Part shown: piece after piece, positions 53,634 through 62,347 of the stretch
Layout of the letters: the number at the start of each line of letters is the position of its first letter
Numbering within the stretch: the stretch's first letter is position 1
Origin: Bifidobacterium saguini DSM 23967
Lineage (GTDB): Bacteria; Actinomycetota; Actinomycetes; Actinomycetales; Bifidobacteriaceae
Assembly (NCBI RefSeq): GCF_000741715.1
Contig: NZ_JGZN01000003.1
Span: 62,001-126,000 of the forward strand
Direction of reading: 5' to 3'
DNA length: 64,000 nucleotides
Notes under the pieces: model-generated
What the model saw: the letters and a program-made list of their open reading frames with translations, nothing else
What the model was told of the DNA's origin: nothing
Databases searched by the model: none
Position numbers and translations under genes: made by a program

Positions 53634-54434
53634 ATGGCGCAACATGATCTTCGCCCCATCATCGAGGTGCGCAACCTGCGCAAGGAATATCCGGTGGAAG
53701 ATGAAACGGTGGTGGCTTTGGAGCGAGTGAATCTCACTATTCCCCAAGGGCAAATCTGCTGTATTTTCGGTGAATCAGGCTCCGGAAAATCCACATTATT
53801 GAACCAGCTTGCAGGCATGGAAAAGCCCACGCGCGGCGGAGTCAAAATCGGGGGAGTGCCAGTCAGCAAGCTGAACGAGCGCGAACTGGCCGCCTTTCGG
53901 CAGAAGCATATCGGCTTCGTGTTCCAGTCCTACAATCTGCTGCCGAACCTCACCGCATTGGAAAATGTGGCCATGCCGTTGATGTTCCGCGGTGTTTCCA
54001 AAGACCAACGTGAACGCACGGCGCGAGCCGTACTCAAACGCGTGGGCCTTGGCCATCGACTGAGTCACTATCCGAGGCAGATGTCTGGCGGTCAGCAGCA
54101 GCGCGTTGGCATTGCCCGCGCATTCGTCACCAAACCCGAAGTAGTGTTCGCCGACGAACCCACCGGCAATCTTGATTCCAAAACCAAAGCCGAGGTCATG
54201 GCAATGATCTGCTCATTCGCGCGCGATTTCAACCAAACCATCGTGCTCGTCACGCACGACCCGCAAATGGCCTCCTACGCTGACCGCATCGTCACATTAT
54301 TGGATGGCAACATCGTCAGCGATCGAGCGAATCAGCCGGCCATCTCACCCTCAACTCCCGCTCCAACACCAACCCAACCATCCATAATCCGTCAACAGTC
54401 AACTATCTCAACCAATCAAGGAGCCTCGCGATGA
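53634..54434 (+). CDS. ABC transporter ATP-binding protein (MacB/LolD type)
   Basis: This is a 266-residue ATPase of the MacB/LolD family. EVRNLRKEYPVEDETVVALE leads to Walker A GESGSGKST; the family marker FRQKHIGFVFQSYNLLPNLTALENV follows in the Q-loop region; then the signature [14 protein letters not shown], Walker B VVFADEPTGNLD and VTHDPQMASYADR. The Ser/Pro/Thr-rich C-terminal tail (last ~35 residues) is unusual. The ATG at 53634 is preferred over GTG 53628 because of spacing from GAGAAGAAGG. Its stop overlaps the next start (ATGA), and the third gene is the matching permease. Confidence 0.9.
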   Translation: MAQHDLRPIIEVRNLRKEYPVEDETVVALERVNLTIPQGQICCIFGESGSGKSTLLNQLAGMEKPTRGGVKIGGVPVSKLNERELAAFRQKHIGFVFQSYNLLPNLTALENVAMPLMFRGVSKDQRERTARAVLKRVGLGHRLSHYPRQMSGGQQQRVGIARAFVTKPEVVFADEPTGNLDSKTKAEVMAMICSFARDFNQTIVLVTHDPQMASYADRIVTLLDGNIVSDRANQPAISPSTPAPTPTQPSIIRQQSTISTNQGASR

Positions 54435-55708
54435 ACATCCACACCAACCCATCCGGTCAATCCGGTACTCACGCAGGCTTCCTTGCCGCACAATTCGCCG
54501 CACCCGCAGTGCGCCGCATGTGCGCCGCCGTGCTGGCCATGCTGATGGCTCTTGCATTCCTGTGCGCAGTAGAATTCGCACCAACCCACGCATTTGCCGA
54601 TGATGGCGACGATTCCACAAGCGGCAGCACGGTGGCCGCTCCCGTGGCCGGTCCGGTGCCGAACATCATCGTGACCAACTTCACCTACGGCGGTGACTCC
54701 GTGGCAGCCGGCTCCAAATTCGATCTGGCGTTCACCTTCCAGAACAAAGGCCAGGTGGCGGTAACGAACATGGTGGTCACTGTGGACGGCGGCGAAAGCT
54801 TCGCCATCGCAGGCGGCACGAACACCTTCTACGTGGACGCGTTATGGGCCGGTTATTCGCTGACCCAAACCGTGCCGATGCAGGCGCTCGCTTCCGCAAC
54901 GAGCGGTGCGCAGCCGGTGAGCATCAGCTTCAAATACGAGTACCTTGATTCCGGTTCACGCTCCTCCACACAGTCCGATATCAAGATTTCCGTGCCAATC
55001 AGCCAACCCGACCGATTCGAAGTGAGCGACCCGGTGCTTCCCGACCAGTCCATCGCCGGCCAGGAAACCACCATCACGATGGAATATGTGAACAAGGGCA
55101 AGGGTGATATTTCCAACGTGGAAGCCACGATGGAAGGCGAAGGGTTCGACGCCACCATGAAGAACCAGTACGTGGGCAATGTGGCTTCCGGCGCTACAGG
55201 CTCCATCGGGTACGCGTTCACACCGCAGGCTTCCGGCGAGCTGAACGCCACTATCAAAGTCACGTATGAGGATTCCGATGGTCAAAGTAAAACCAAGGAA
55301 TTCCCGGTCAAGGTCAATGTGGAAGACGCTCCTGTGATGGACGGCACTGACATGGACAATATGGTTGTAGAACCTGCCGGCCCGGTGGTGCCCGTGTGGG
55401 CGTGGGCAGTTGGTGCCGTGGCTGTAGTGGTGCTGATCGTGGTGATTGTGCTGCTGGTGCGTCGTCATCGCAAGAAGAAATCAAAGAGCAAGCTCGACGA
55501 AGAATGGGACGATTGGGCAGAGGGAACTGCTAAGGGTGACTCGGCTGCTGACGCTGCTGCTACGCAGTCAGCTGCGGCATCAGACAATGCTGCTGTGCCG
55601 GCTGGTGCGTCACCGAATGATTCAGCACCGACCACCGTGCTGGAACCGGTTGCTGCAGTCGATTCCGCGGCAGCTATCGCCGCCGATTCCGCAACACATC
55701 GCAAGTAG
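54431..55708 (+). CDS. Secreted, membrane-anchored partner protein of the MacB-like transporter
   Basis: This is a 425-residue protein with a long signal sequence (hydrophobic segment ~34-52, cleavage near AFA, residue 57). About 250 extracellular residues follow, containing two beta-sandwich repeats of the CARDB type (FDLAFTFQNKGQVAVTNMVV and TTITMEYVNKGKGDISNVEA). One membrane helix (about 318-340) and an Ala/Asp-rich cytoplasmic tail end the chain. Such S-layer-like proteins often accompany MacB-type ATPase/permease pairs in Gram-positive bacteria, where they may replace the MacA adaptor. Translation is coupled to the ATPase. The exact role is unknown. Confidence 0.75.
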   Translation: MNIHTNPSGQSGTHAGFLAAQFAAPAVRRMCAAVLAMLMALAFLCAVEFAPTHAFADDGDDSTSGSTVAAPVAGPVPNIIVTNFTYGGDSVAAGSKFDLAFTFQNKGQVAVTNMVVTVDGGESFAIAGGTNTFYVDALWAGYSLTQTVPMQALASATSGAQPVSISFKYEYLDSGSRSSTQSDIKISVPISQPDRFEVSDPVLPDQSIAGQETTITMEYVNKGKGDISNVEATMEGEGFDATMKNQYVGNVASGATGSIGYAFTPQASGELNATIKVTYEDSDGQSKTKEFPVKVNVEDAPVMDGTDMDNMVVEPAGPVVPVWAWAVGAVAVVVLIVVIVLLVRRHRKKKSKSKLDEEWDDWAEGTAKGDSAADAAATQSAAASDNAAVPAGASPNDSAPTTVLEPVAAVDSAAAIAADSATHRK

Positions 55709-55718
55709 GGAGCCGACC

Positions 55719-57242
55719 ATGCGATTCGGCGACATCTTACGACTCTGCCGGCAGAACCTGTGGCGGCGCAAATCCCGCACGATTTTGACCGTGCTCGGTG
55801 TGATTGTGGGCTGCTGCTCGATTGTGCTCATGATTTCCCTCGGCCAAGGCATCAACGAGCAGAATGAGAAAATGCTCAAATCGATGGGCGATCTATCCAT
55901 CGTCACCGTATACACCAATGGCGGATACGGCGGCATGATGATGGGCAGTGGTGCATCATCCTCATCCTCATCTCAGGACGTCAAACTCACCGATGAATCT
56001 GTGGAATCATTCCGCTCGGTTCCTGGAGTTGCCGGCGTGACTCCGGTGATGAACTACAACTACAATTCCAGCGCCAGAACCGGTGCCGGTGGACGATACC
56101 TCTACGATTACGTGCAGATCATGGGCATCGATATGTCGCAATTCGACCAGATGGGTTTCAAACTCAAAGATGGTTCGATGCCCATTCGTGACGGTGAAGT
56201 GCTCGCTGGCGAATGGCTTGCCTATGATTTCATGGACACGCTCAAAAACGGTGAGATGCGCGAAAGCTCACGTGGTGAAGGCTGCATGTGGAATAACGAC
56301 ACCGCCCAGTGCGAGCCGTATGAAGACGAGGATCCGTATTTCAAGCTCATTGGCACGCAGCTCACCTTGACCACCGGCGCCAATTACCAAGGTGATCCGT
56401 ATACGCAAAACCTGTATGGCACTGGTGGCGGCTCGTCTAGTGCCGGTAATGCAAGTGAATCGCAGAATGTCACTGCGGATATGCGAATCACCGGTGTAAC
56501 CGTTTCCGACTACAACAAGGGCTTCGCCACATCCGATGGCATTGTCATGGATTTGAAGTCATTGAAGGAACTCATCGCCAAAGTCGATCCGTCCGTGGCG
56601 AAGCAACGAACCACTAATTACGATCAGGTGCTGGTCAAAGCACAGGATATGGCTTCGGTGCCGGAAGTCGAATCACAGATCAAGGCGCTCGGTTATGAGA
56701 CGTCCTCCTATGAGGACCTGCGTAAGTCGTTGGAAGAGCAATCCCGTGCAATCCAGCTGATTCTAGGCGGTATCGGCGCGGTGTCGCTCTTGGTGGCGGC
56801 TATCGGCATCGCCAATACGATGGTGATGTCGGTAACCGAGCGCACGCGCGAAATCGGCATTATGAAAGCGCTCGGCTGCTATGTGCGTGATATTCGCGTG
56901 ATGTTCCTGACCGAAGCCGGTGCCATCGGATTCCTCGGTGGACTGATTGGCTGCATTATCAGCGCGATATTCTCGCTGGGCATCAACATAGCGGGCATGT
57001 CATATCTTGGCGGAGGCATGTCATCCAGTTCGGGCGGTGACGGTTCCAGCGGCTCCATATGGACGATGCTCTGGCAGGCGACGGTTGGTGGCGATGACGT
57101 GACCCGTTACTCAGTGATTCCGTGGTGGCTATATGCGTTTGCCATCCTGTTCGCCACACTGATTGGTCTGCTCTTCGGCTTCGGCCCAGCCAACAAGGCG
57201 GTGAAAATCCCGGCCCTAGACGCCATAAAAAACAGCGAGTGA
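55719..57242 (+). CDS. MacB/FtsX-type ABC transporter permease
   Basis: This 507-residue permease has the MacB layout: one N-terminal helix after LRLCRQNLWRRKSRTILTVL, a large extracytoplasmic domain (about residues 45-345), and three C-terminal helices of the FtsX type starting near 345 with IGAVSLLVAAIGIANTMVMS and TREIGIMKALG. The external domain has unusual Gly/Ser-rich inserts (MMMGSGASSSSSS; later YGTGGGSSSAGN), and another is present between the last helices. The start at 55719 follows 10 bases after the partner gene; the open frame upstream of it is a shadow. With the two preceding genes it forms an exporter or envelope-stress module; cargo unknown. Confidence 0.87.
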   Translation: MRFGDILRLCRQNLWRRKSRTILTVLGVIVGCCSIVLMISLGQGINEQNEKMLKSMGDLSIVTVYTNGGYGGMMMGSGASSSSSSQDVKLTDESVESFRSVPGVAGVTPVMNYNYNSSARTGAGGRYLYDYVQIMGIDMSQFDQMGFKLKDGSMPIRDGEVLAGEWLAYDFMDTLKNGEMRESSRGEGCMWNNDTAQCEPYEDEDPYFKLIGTQLTLTTGANYQGDPYTQNLYGTGGGSSSAGNASESQNVTADMRITGVTVSDYNKGFATSDGIVMDLKSLKELIAKVDPSVAKQRTTNYDQVLVKAQDMASVPEVESQIKALGYETSSYEDLRKSLEEQSRAIQLILGGIGAVSLLVAAIGIANTMVMSVTERTREIGIMKALGCYVRDIRVMFLTEAGAIGFLGGLIGCIISAIFSLGINIAGMSYLGGGMSSSSGGDGSSGSIWTMLWQATVGGDDVTRYSVIPWWLYAFAILFATLIGLLFGFGPANKAVKIPALDAIKNSE

Positions 57243-57270
57243 CGCGGTATCGGTGTTGTACCTGTTTCTT

Positions 57271-57319
57271 GGCTCCCTCCGATGAGGGAGCTCCCGGCGT
57301 AAGCCGGGTAAGGGAGAGA
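57271..57319 (+). repeat. Dispersed palindromic repeat after the MacB-type operon
   Basis: This copy has GGCTCCCTCCGATGAGGGAG, then CTCCCGGCGTAAGCCGGG, then TAAGGGAGAG. The central hairpin sequence (CCCGGC/GCCGGG) differs from the CAGC-type centre in other copies yet stays palindromic. It lies between convergent genes. Confidence 0.7.
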
Positions 57320-57374
57320 AGTCGCGTAAACGCTAGCCTCGCGAAGTAATATATCGGTCAAAGACCAATTCCAT

Positions 57375-59426
57375 TTACCGGTTGACTGCACTCACAATGT
57401 TGTCTACGGTCAGGCCATAGCGCTTATTGAGCTCAGCCAGCGGCACGCGGTCGGTAAATTCCTTGGTAGCGCCGAAGTTCAGCACGCGCGGATTTAACGC
57501 AGATTCGCTGTGTTGCCAATGATTCGCGTAATAGGAGGTCACCTTTTCGCCCCAGCCGCCTTCAAGCTGACCATCTTCGAGCGTAATCACCAGCGCATGA
57601 TTCTTGCGCAAGGATTCCAGCGCATCAGTATCCAACGAAGTGCATTGCCGCGGATCAATCACCGTGGCAGTAATACCATGCTCGGATTGCAATGCCGCCG
57701 CCGCTCGTTCCGCCAGCGGATACGTATTGCCCAAGCCGAGAATCGCCACCTGAGAGCCGGACTGGTTAATACGCCACGACAACATGTCAGAAAATACCGA
57801 GTCGACCGGCTGAGAGGCAGCGGTCTGTGCGCCGGTAATCGGACGCAGCGTTGCATCACGTTCAGCGGCCAGTACGCCCTCACCCGGCACACGAATCACC
57901 ACTGAACCAGTGGGTGCATTCTCAGCATTAGCCGGCAAAGTAGCCCAAGCCAAATCATCCAAAAAATCACGGCCGGAAGTCGGCACCAGCATCGTCACCT
58001 GAGGAATATTGGCGAACATCGCCAGATCATAAGCGCCAGAATGCGTATTATCCGAACCGGAAAGCCCACCAAGAAAATCAAGCACTGTTACGCGCGAACG
58101 ATTGAGGCTCATCTCCTGGAAGAACTGGTCGTAGGCGCGCTGGAAGAAGGATGCAGTCGTGGCAACCACAGGAGTGCCGCCAGCGCGAGCGATGCCGGCT
58201 GCAAACGCCACCGCATGCGATTCGGTAATACCAGTGTCTACATAATGCGCACCCGCGCGCTCGCGGAACTCATGCGTAATGCCATTGGAACCTGGAGTCG
58301 CCGGAGAAATCACCACCAAACCTGGCTCAGACGCAAAACGCGGCTCGAGCGCTGCCATAGCCATTTTGCCGTAATACTTGCGCGGATCCTCTGGCTTGCC
58401 GAGTGACGCATCAGGATTCTGCCAATGCGAAGCCTCGCACTGGCCCTCATGCGGCTCATGGTCGGAGAGATTGCAGTGATCGGAATGCCAGGGCTCATCG
58501 TGAAGCACATTATTGGTGGAAGGAATGCCTTCGGCCTTGTCCGTCGCAGTGGTGTGCTGGAGCTGTTGGTGAGCGGCATCGACGGTGTTGGTCTTGCCCT
58601 CGTAGCCCGCGCCCTTCAGCGTATGGATATGCACCACCACCGGGTGATCGATATCACGGACCTCTTCAAAAGCCTTGATCAGCGCGTCCACATCATTGCC
58701 GGCTTCAACATAGCGGTAATCTAATCCAAACGCATTGAAAATATTGGGCTGCGCAGTGCCGCCGGACGCACGCAGGCGGGCAAGCGGACCATACATGCCG
58801 CCGAAATCGCCTGCGATGGACATCTCGTTGTCGTTGAAAATAACAATGAGATTGCCGCCCTGCTCGGCCGCATTGTTCAATCCTTCAAAAGCCACGCCGG
58901 AGCTCAAAGAACCATCACCGATGACGGCCACCACATTGCCGATGCTGCTGGTGCCAGTGGCGCTTATTTCAGCGTTGCGTGTTTTGGCAATACCGCAAGC
59001 CAGCGAAATCGAAGTGCCGGTGTGGCCCAGTACGAACTGGTCATGCTCGCTTTCGGCTGGGTTGGTGAAGCCGGTGACATCATTGAAATGCTGCGGTTCG
59101 AGGTAGGAGAGGGCGCGGCCGGTCAGCATCTTATGCACATAGCTTTGATGGGAAACATCGAAGACAATACGGTCGTGCGGGGAGTCGAATACGCGATGCA
59201 ATGCCACCGTGGCCTCCACCATGCCGAGATTGGAGCCGATATGGCCACCATGCGCATGGCCATAATTCAGCAGCGTGGTACGGATTTCGCGGCACAGCTC
59301 CTTGAGTTGAACTGCGGGCATGGCTTTAACGTCGGCAGGAGAAGTGATGTTGCGCAGGAGCGGGGCGTTGACTTCGATGTTTGCAGCGTTGGGTGTAACG
59401 ACAGCGGCATAGGGGGTAGTGTTCAT
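57375..59426 (-). CDS. 1-deoxy-D-xylulose-5-phosphate synthase-like transketolase (divergent DXS paralog)
   Basis: This 683-residue ThDP enzyme has the DXS domain order. The N-terminal domain carries HGGHIGSNLGMVEATVALH, FDVSHQSYVHKMLTGRA and the ThDP motif VIGDGSLSSG...NDNEMSI. An atypical His/Asp/Glu-rich insert lies near residues 320-365. The pyrimidine-binding domain has DTGITESHAVAFAAGIA and the C-terminal transketolase domain has LEDGQLEGGWGEKV. Differences from canonical DXS (SHQSY for GHQAY, KGAGYEG for KGKGY) suggest a paralog with altered role rather than the housekeeping enzyme. It would make DXP from pyruvate and glyceraldehyde 3-phosphate if it is a true DXS. ATG 59426 is chosen; the open frame upstream adds ~23 polar residues. 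Confidence 0.75.
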   Translation of the reverse strand: MNTTPYAAVVTPNAANIEVNAPLLRNITSPADVKAMPAVQLKELCREIRTTLLNYGHAHGGHIGSNLGMVEATVALHRVFDSPHDRIVFDVSHQSYVHKMLTGRALSYLEPQHFNDVTGFTNPAESEHDQFVLGHTGTSISLACGIAKTRNAEISATGTSSIGNVVAVIGDGSLSSGVAFEGLNNAAEQGGNLIVIFNDNEMSIAGDFGGMYGPLARLRASGGTAQPNIFNAFGLDYRYVEAGNDVDALIKAFEEVRDIDHPVVVHIHTLKGAGYEGKTNTVDAAHQQLQHTTATDKAEGIPSTNNVLHDEPWHSDHCNLSDHEPHEGQCEASHWQNPDASLGKPEDPRKYYGKMAMAALEPRFASEPGLVVISPATPGSNGITHEFRERAGAHYVDTGITESHAVAFAAGIARAGGTPVVATTASFFQRAYDQFFQEMSLNRSRVTVLDFLGGLSGSDNTHSGAYDLAMFANIPQVTMLVPTSGRDFLDDLAWATLPANAENAPTGSVVIRVPGEGVLAAERDATLRPITGAQTAASQPVDSVFSDMLSWRINQSGSQVAILGLGNTYPLAERAAAALQSEHGITATVIDPRQCTSLDTDALESLRKNHALVITLEDGQLEGGWGEKVTSYYANHWQHSESALNPRVLNFGATKEFTDRVPLAELNKRYGLTVDNIVSAVNR

Positions 59427-59697
59427 AGCGTCGGAATCGGCAGTATTAAGCCTTTGCCCAACATCTCGCTCATACCCTCGTGACTCCCCTCTCATAAAAC
59501 TTCCGAATTCGACATGCTAGTGCCATGTGTGGCCGGACATGTGAGCCACACGGCAATACCCCCAACATCTCCGTATATTCATCAAATCAACCCCTTGTAG
59601 AGCAGATAGCATGCGAGTGCTTCCACATAAACCGTCCCAGTATGGAAGAATGAGTGCTAGCCGTATTGCAGCACATCATTCATAAGGAGCGAAGCCA

Positions 59698-60690
59698 ATG
59701 AAGGCCGTATACGCATCCACCGTTAATAACGACGATCCGCTGAGCGCGCTCGCAGTGGGCGATCAACCAGCGCCAGCGCAGCGGCCGTATTGGTCCACTG
59801 TTTCGGTGCGAGCCGTGAGCGTGAACCATCATGATCTTTGGTCTTTGAAGGGTGTGGGGCTCGCCGCTGAGCAGACGCCGATGATTCTCGGCACCGATGC
59901 TGTGGGCGTTCTGGATGAAGACATTCCCGGTAAGCATGGGCTGAAAGCCGGCAGTGAAGTGGTACTGTACACATTCGTTGGGGCGGATGGGAATGGTGTA
60001 GCGCCAGGGGAGCGGCGTTCGATTCTCTCCGAGAAGTATCCAGGTACTATGGCCGAGAAAACCGCTGTGCCTTCGGCCAATGTGTTTGCCAAGCCTTCGA
60101 ACCTAAGCGTTACCGAGGCGGCTGCGCTTGGAACTAGTTGGTTGACCGCATACTCGCTACTGTTCAATGCAGCCGGCATCAAGCCAGGTGACTCCGTTCT
60201 GATTCAAGGTGCGGGCGGAGGAGTGTCCACGGCGGCGGTTCAGCTCGCCCATGCTGCAGGCCTTGAGGTATTCGTGACTTCGCGCGATGCGGAGAAACGC
60301 GCCAAAGCTTTGGAACTGGGGGCGGATGCTGCGTTTGAATCCGGCGCACGTCTTCCTCGTAAAGTGGATGCGGTGATTGAATCCGTGGGCGCGGCCACAT
60401 GGAGTCACTCGATTAAATCTGTGCGTCCTGGCGGCACCATCGCCATTTGTGGTGCCACCACCGGTGACCAGCCGGGCGCCGAATTGACGCGAATCTTCTT
60501 CCAGGACATTCGTGTACAAGGCAGCACAATGGGTTCAAGGGAAGATTTTGGCCGTCTGCTGCGATTTGTGGAACACAGTGATATCCATCCGGTAATCGAT
60601 TCCGTCTTCGCCGGACTCGATGCAGTGCCTCAGGCCTTCGCTAAGCTAAACAGTGGCGATGTATTCGGCAAGGTGGTGATTGAACTTTAA
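59698..60690 (+). CDS. Zinc-independent MDR-family oxidoreductase (quinone oxidoreductase-like)
   Basis: This is a 330-residue medium-chain dehydrogenase/reductase. The GroES-like N-terminal domain has SVNHHDLWSLKG but lacks the catalytic Cys/His zinc set and the structural zinc cysteines of alcohol dehydrogenases. The Rossmann domain begins with the NADPH-type loop VLIQGAGGGVSTAAVQLA, and VTSRDAEKRAKALELGAD follows. It is thus likely an NADPH-dependent quinone or enone reductase; substrate unknown. An AAGGAG site lies eight bases before the ATG. It is immediately followed by repeat array B, 19 bases after the stop. Confidence 0.82.
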   Translation: MKAVYASTVNNDDPLSALAVGDQPAPAQRPYWSTVSVRAVSVNHHDLWSLKGVGLAAEQTPMILGTDAVGVLDEDIPGKHGLKAGSEVVLYTFVGADGNGVAPGERRSILSEKYPGTMAEKTAVPSANVFAKPSNLSVTEAAALGTSWLTAYSLLFNAAGIKPGDSVLIQGAGGGVSTAAVQLAHAAGLEVFVTSRDAEKRAKALELGADAAFESGARLPRKVDAVIESVGAATWSHSIKSVRPGGTIAICGATTGDQPGAELTRIFFQDIRVQGSTMGSREDFGRLLRFVEHSDIHPVIDSVFAGLDAVPQAFAKLNSGDVFGKVVIEL

Positions 60691-60709
60691 GGGTCTCGCG
60701 GCGCATCGT

Positions 60710-60788
60710 CCGGAATTCCTTGCACTGAGTGACCGTCAGTGCAAAGAATTCCGGAAAACAGGCGTGATCTCCCGAATTTCTTGCACTG
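60710..60788 (+). repeat. 61-bp-period palindrome array B (one unit and a left half)
   Basis: The full 45-bp unit at 60710-60754 has arms CCGGAATTCCTTGCACTGA and TCAGTGCAAAGAATTCCGG around a 7-base loop. After a 16-bp spacer (AAAACAGGCGTGATCT, 60755-60770) a lone left arm, CCCGAATTTCTTGCACTG, starts exactly 61 bp downstream at 60771. The spacer resembles the first spacer of array A (11 of 16 identical by hand count). Bases 60789-60910 hold nothing else that I recognise. Confidence 0.85.
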
Positions 60789-60910
60789 GGATGGTTAATC
60801 AACTAACGGATATCGACGAGTTGATAGGGGCATCAGCTCATAACGGACCGGGTGTCAATTCAATAGGTAACATTCGTCAACAAGTTTCTATGGCGGCAGT
60901 CAGATGAGTT

Positions 60911-61867
60911 TCATCGAACTTTAGGTACCTTGGCTGCACTCAGAATCATATCCAAGCGTTGGAGATCGGCAACATCCTCATAGAACAGGTGATTTACGCT
61001 CGTAACCCCTTCTTCTTTGAGATGCTGGTCGCGCCGTCTCTCATATTCGAGTTTTGCCTTGATACTGGCTCTATTGAGATTGCTGGCGTCTTTGTATTTG
61101 GCAACGCCATCATATTCGACAACAATGATCCGTCCGTCATGAAGTTTCCAGCAGAAATCAACACGATAGGGAGCATTTGGGTTATCCGGATTATTGAAAT
61201 TGACCTGAAACAGAGGTCTTGCATACCTCAGTTGCATCATGTGTGCATACGCCCATGACTCACCTCCGTTTTCTCGTAAAGGATTTGCGTGCCGAAGTAG
61301 GGTCTTCACTGCTTGCTCATCGCAAACGCTTTGAAGCATCAAGGTTTCAACTTCAAGTTTGGTGGTGTGTTTGCAGCGCAGTGCCGAATCATAGATAGAC
61401 AGAGCCCTGTCGAATGGTAACGTGGCGCAGTCAATGAGAGTGTGGGCTGGGGAAGTTACCGGAATGCCGCGATATAGGTAACACTTCATATTATTTGGCG
61501 CATATATACGGTGTAGACCTTTACTGTCGTGTTTGTTGGCTCCTCTGGTCGAGGCGATGTTTACCGTTCCGTCATGTAAGGTGTGGGAATGGTCGTACTG
61601 GTAGACGCAAGCGGCACTGAGACCGGTGAATATCCATTTGGGGTGAAGCTTTGCCAGTGCACGAATCATGTGCATGGATTGCTGCTCGAGGCTTAAGGCT
61701 GACCAGTACGAAGCAGCGGCAAACAGGTTCGGATATGGTGAGGTGACTTCACCGCACTGAACTCGTCGCCTTAGGGCGTGATACAGTTTTCCGCCATCGC
61801 CGATAGCGCAGCGTTGCTCTCGCTCTGCGGTTCGTAACAGTTTTTCCACTTCTTTGTGTGTTTTCAT
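60911..61867 (-). CDS. AbiEi/DUF559-like protein with a restriction-endonuclease-type C-terminal domain
   Basis: This is a 318-residue protein of a type common in actinobacteria. The N-terminal half has the AbiEi-like helical start (EQRCAIGDGGKLYHALRRRV) followed by the antitoxin-like middle KWIFTGLSAACVYQYD and GIPVTSPAHTLIDCATL. The C-terminal part (about 225-300) resembles the PD-(D/E)XK very-short-patch/DUF559 nuclease fold: RVDFCWKLHDGRIIVVEYDG, then ERRRDQHLKEEGV. There is no toxin partner (AbiEii) beside it. It is isolated between repeat arrays B and C, which suggests mobility. Function unproven; a defence or toxin-antitoxin role is only suggested by family. Confidence 0.65.
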   Translation of the reverse strand: MKTHKEVEKLLRTAEREQRCAIGDGGKLYHALRRRVQCGEVTSPYPNLFAAASYWSALSLEQQSMHMIRALAKLHPKWIFTGLSAACVYQYDHSHTLHDGTVNIASTRGANKHDSKGLHRIYAPNNMKCYLYRGIPVTSPAHTLIDCATLPFDRALSIYDSALRCKHTTKLEVETLMLQSVCDEQAVKTLLRHANPLRENGGESWAYAHMMQLRYARPLFQVNFNNPDNPNAPYRVDFCWKLHDGRIIVVEYDGVAKYKDASNLNRASIKAKLEYERRRDQHLKEEGVTSVNHLFYEDVADLQRLDMILSAAKVPKVR

Positions 61868-62053
61868 ATATTGACGCTAAGACGGTTCGTTTGATGTGCG
61901 CAAGCCGAATCGGCCTATGTGGTTCTAGCTTGCCGAGTTATCCACATTGACAGTCGTAGTTGAACGATAAAAGTTGGGGTTTGGACGTGCTTTGGAGCTG
62001 TGAAAGGATATCAGGAAAACGATTGGCGCCAGATTGTCAATGACGTTGTAAAT

Positions 62054-62229
62054 TCCGCGCAAGAAATTCGGATACAGAGCCTATCTCTCCCAAAATCCTT
62101 GCGTTGACTGTGCCTCAGTGCAAGAATTTCAGGATATTAGGGCTGTTTTCCCGAAATCTTTGCACTGAGAAGGGTTCAGTGCAAGGATTTTGGGAGATAT
62201 GGGTTCCGTGCCCGAATTTCTTGCGCTGA
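62054..62229 (+). repeat. 61-bp-period palindrome array C (right half, two units, left half)
   Basis: A right half ends at 62072 (GCGCAAGAAATTCGG core). Full 45-bp units follow at 62089-62133 and 62150-62194, and a left half begins at 62211 (CCCGAATTTCTTGCGCTGA). All steps are 61 bp, with 16-bp spacers (TACAGAGCCTATCTCT, ATATTAGGGCTGTTTT, AGATATGGGTTCCGTG). The two terminal halves are inverted copies of each other. Bases 61868-62053 (promoter side of the AbiEi-like gene) and 62230-62347 (purE promoter) show nothing else clear. Confidence 0.85.
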
Positions 62230-62347
62230 AAGAACGCCGCAGGTGCCACCATGTGCCGATGCGAAATGCCCTAGTGGCGAGTTCGCAACAGGGGAGTCAG
62301 GGGAGTACAGTGAGGGCATATTCTCAATAACTAGGGAGTAAATGATA

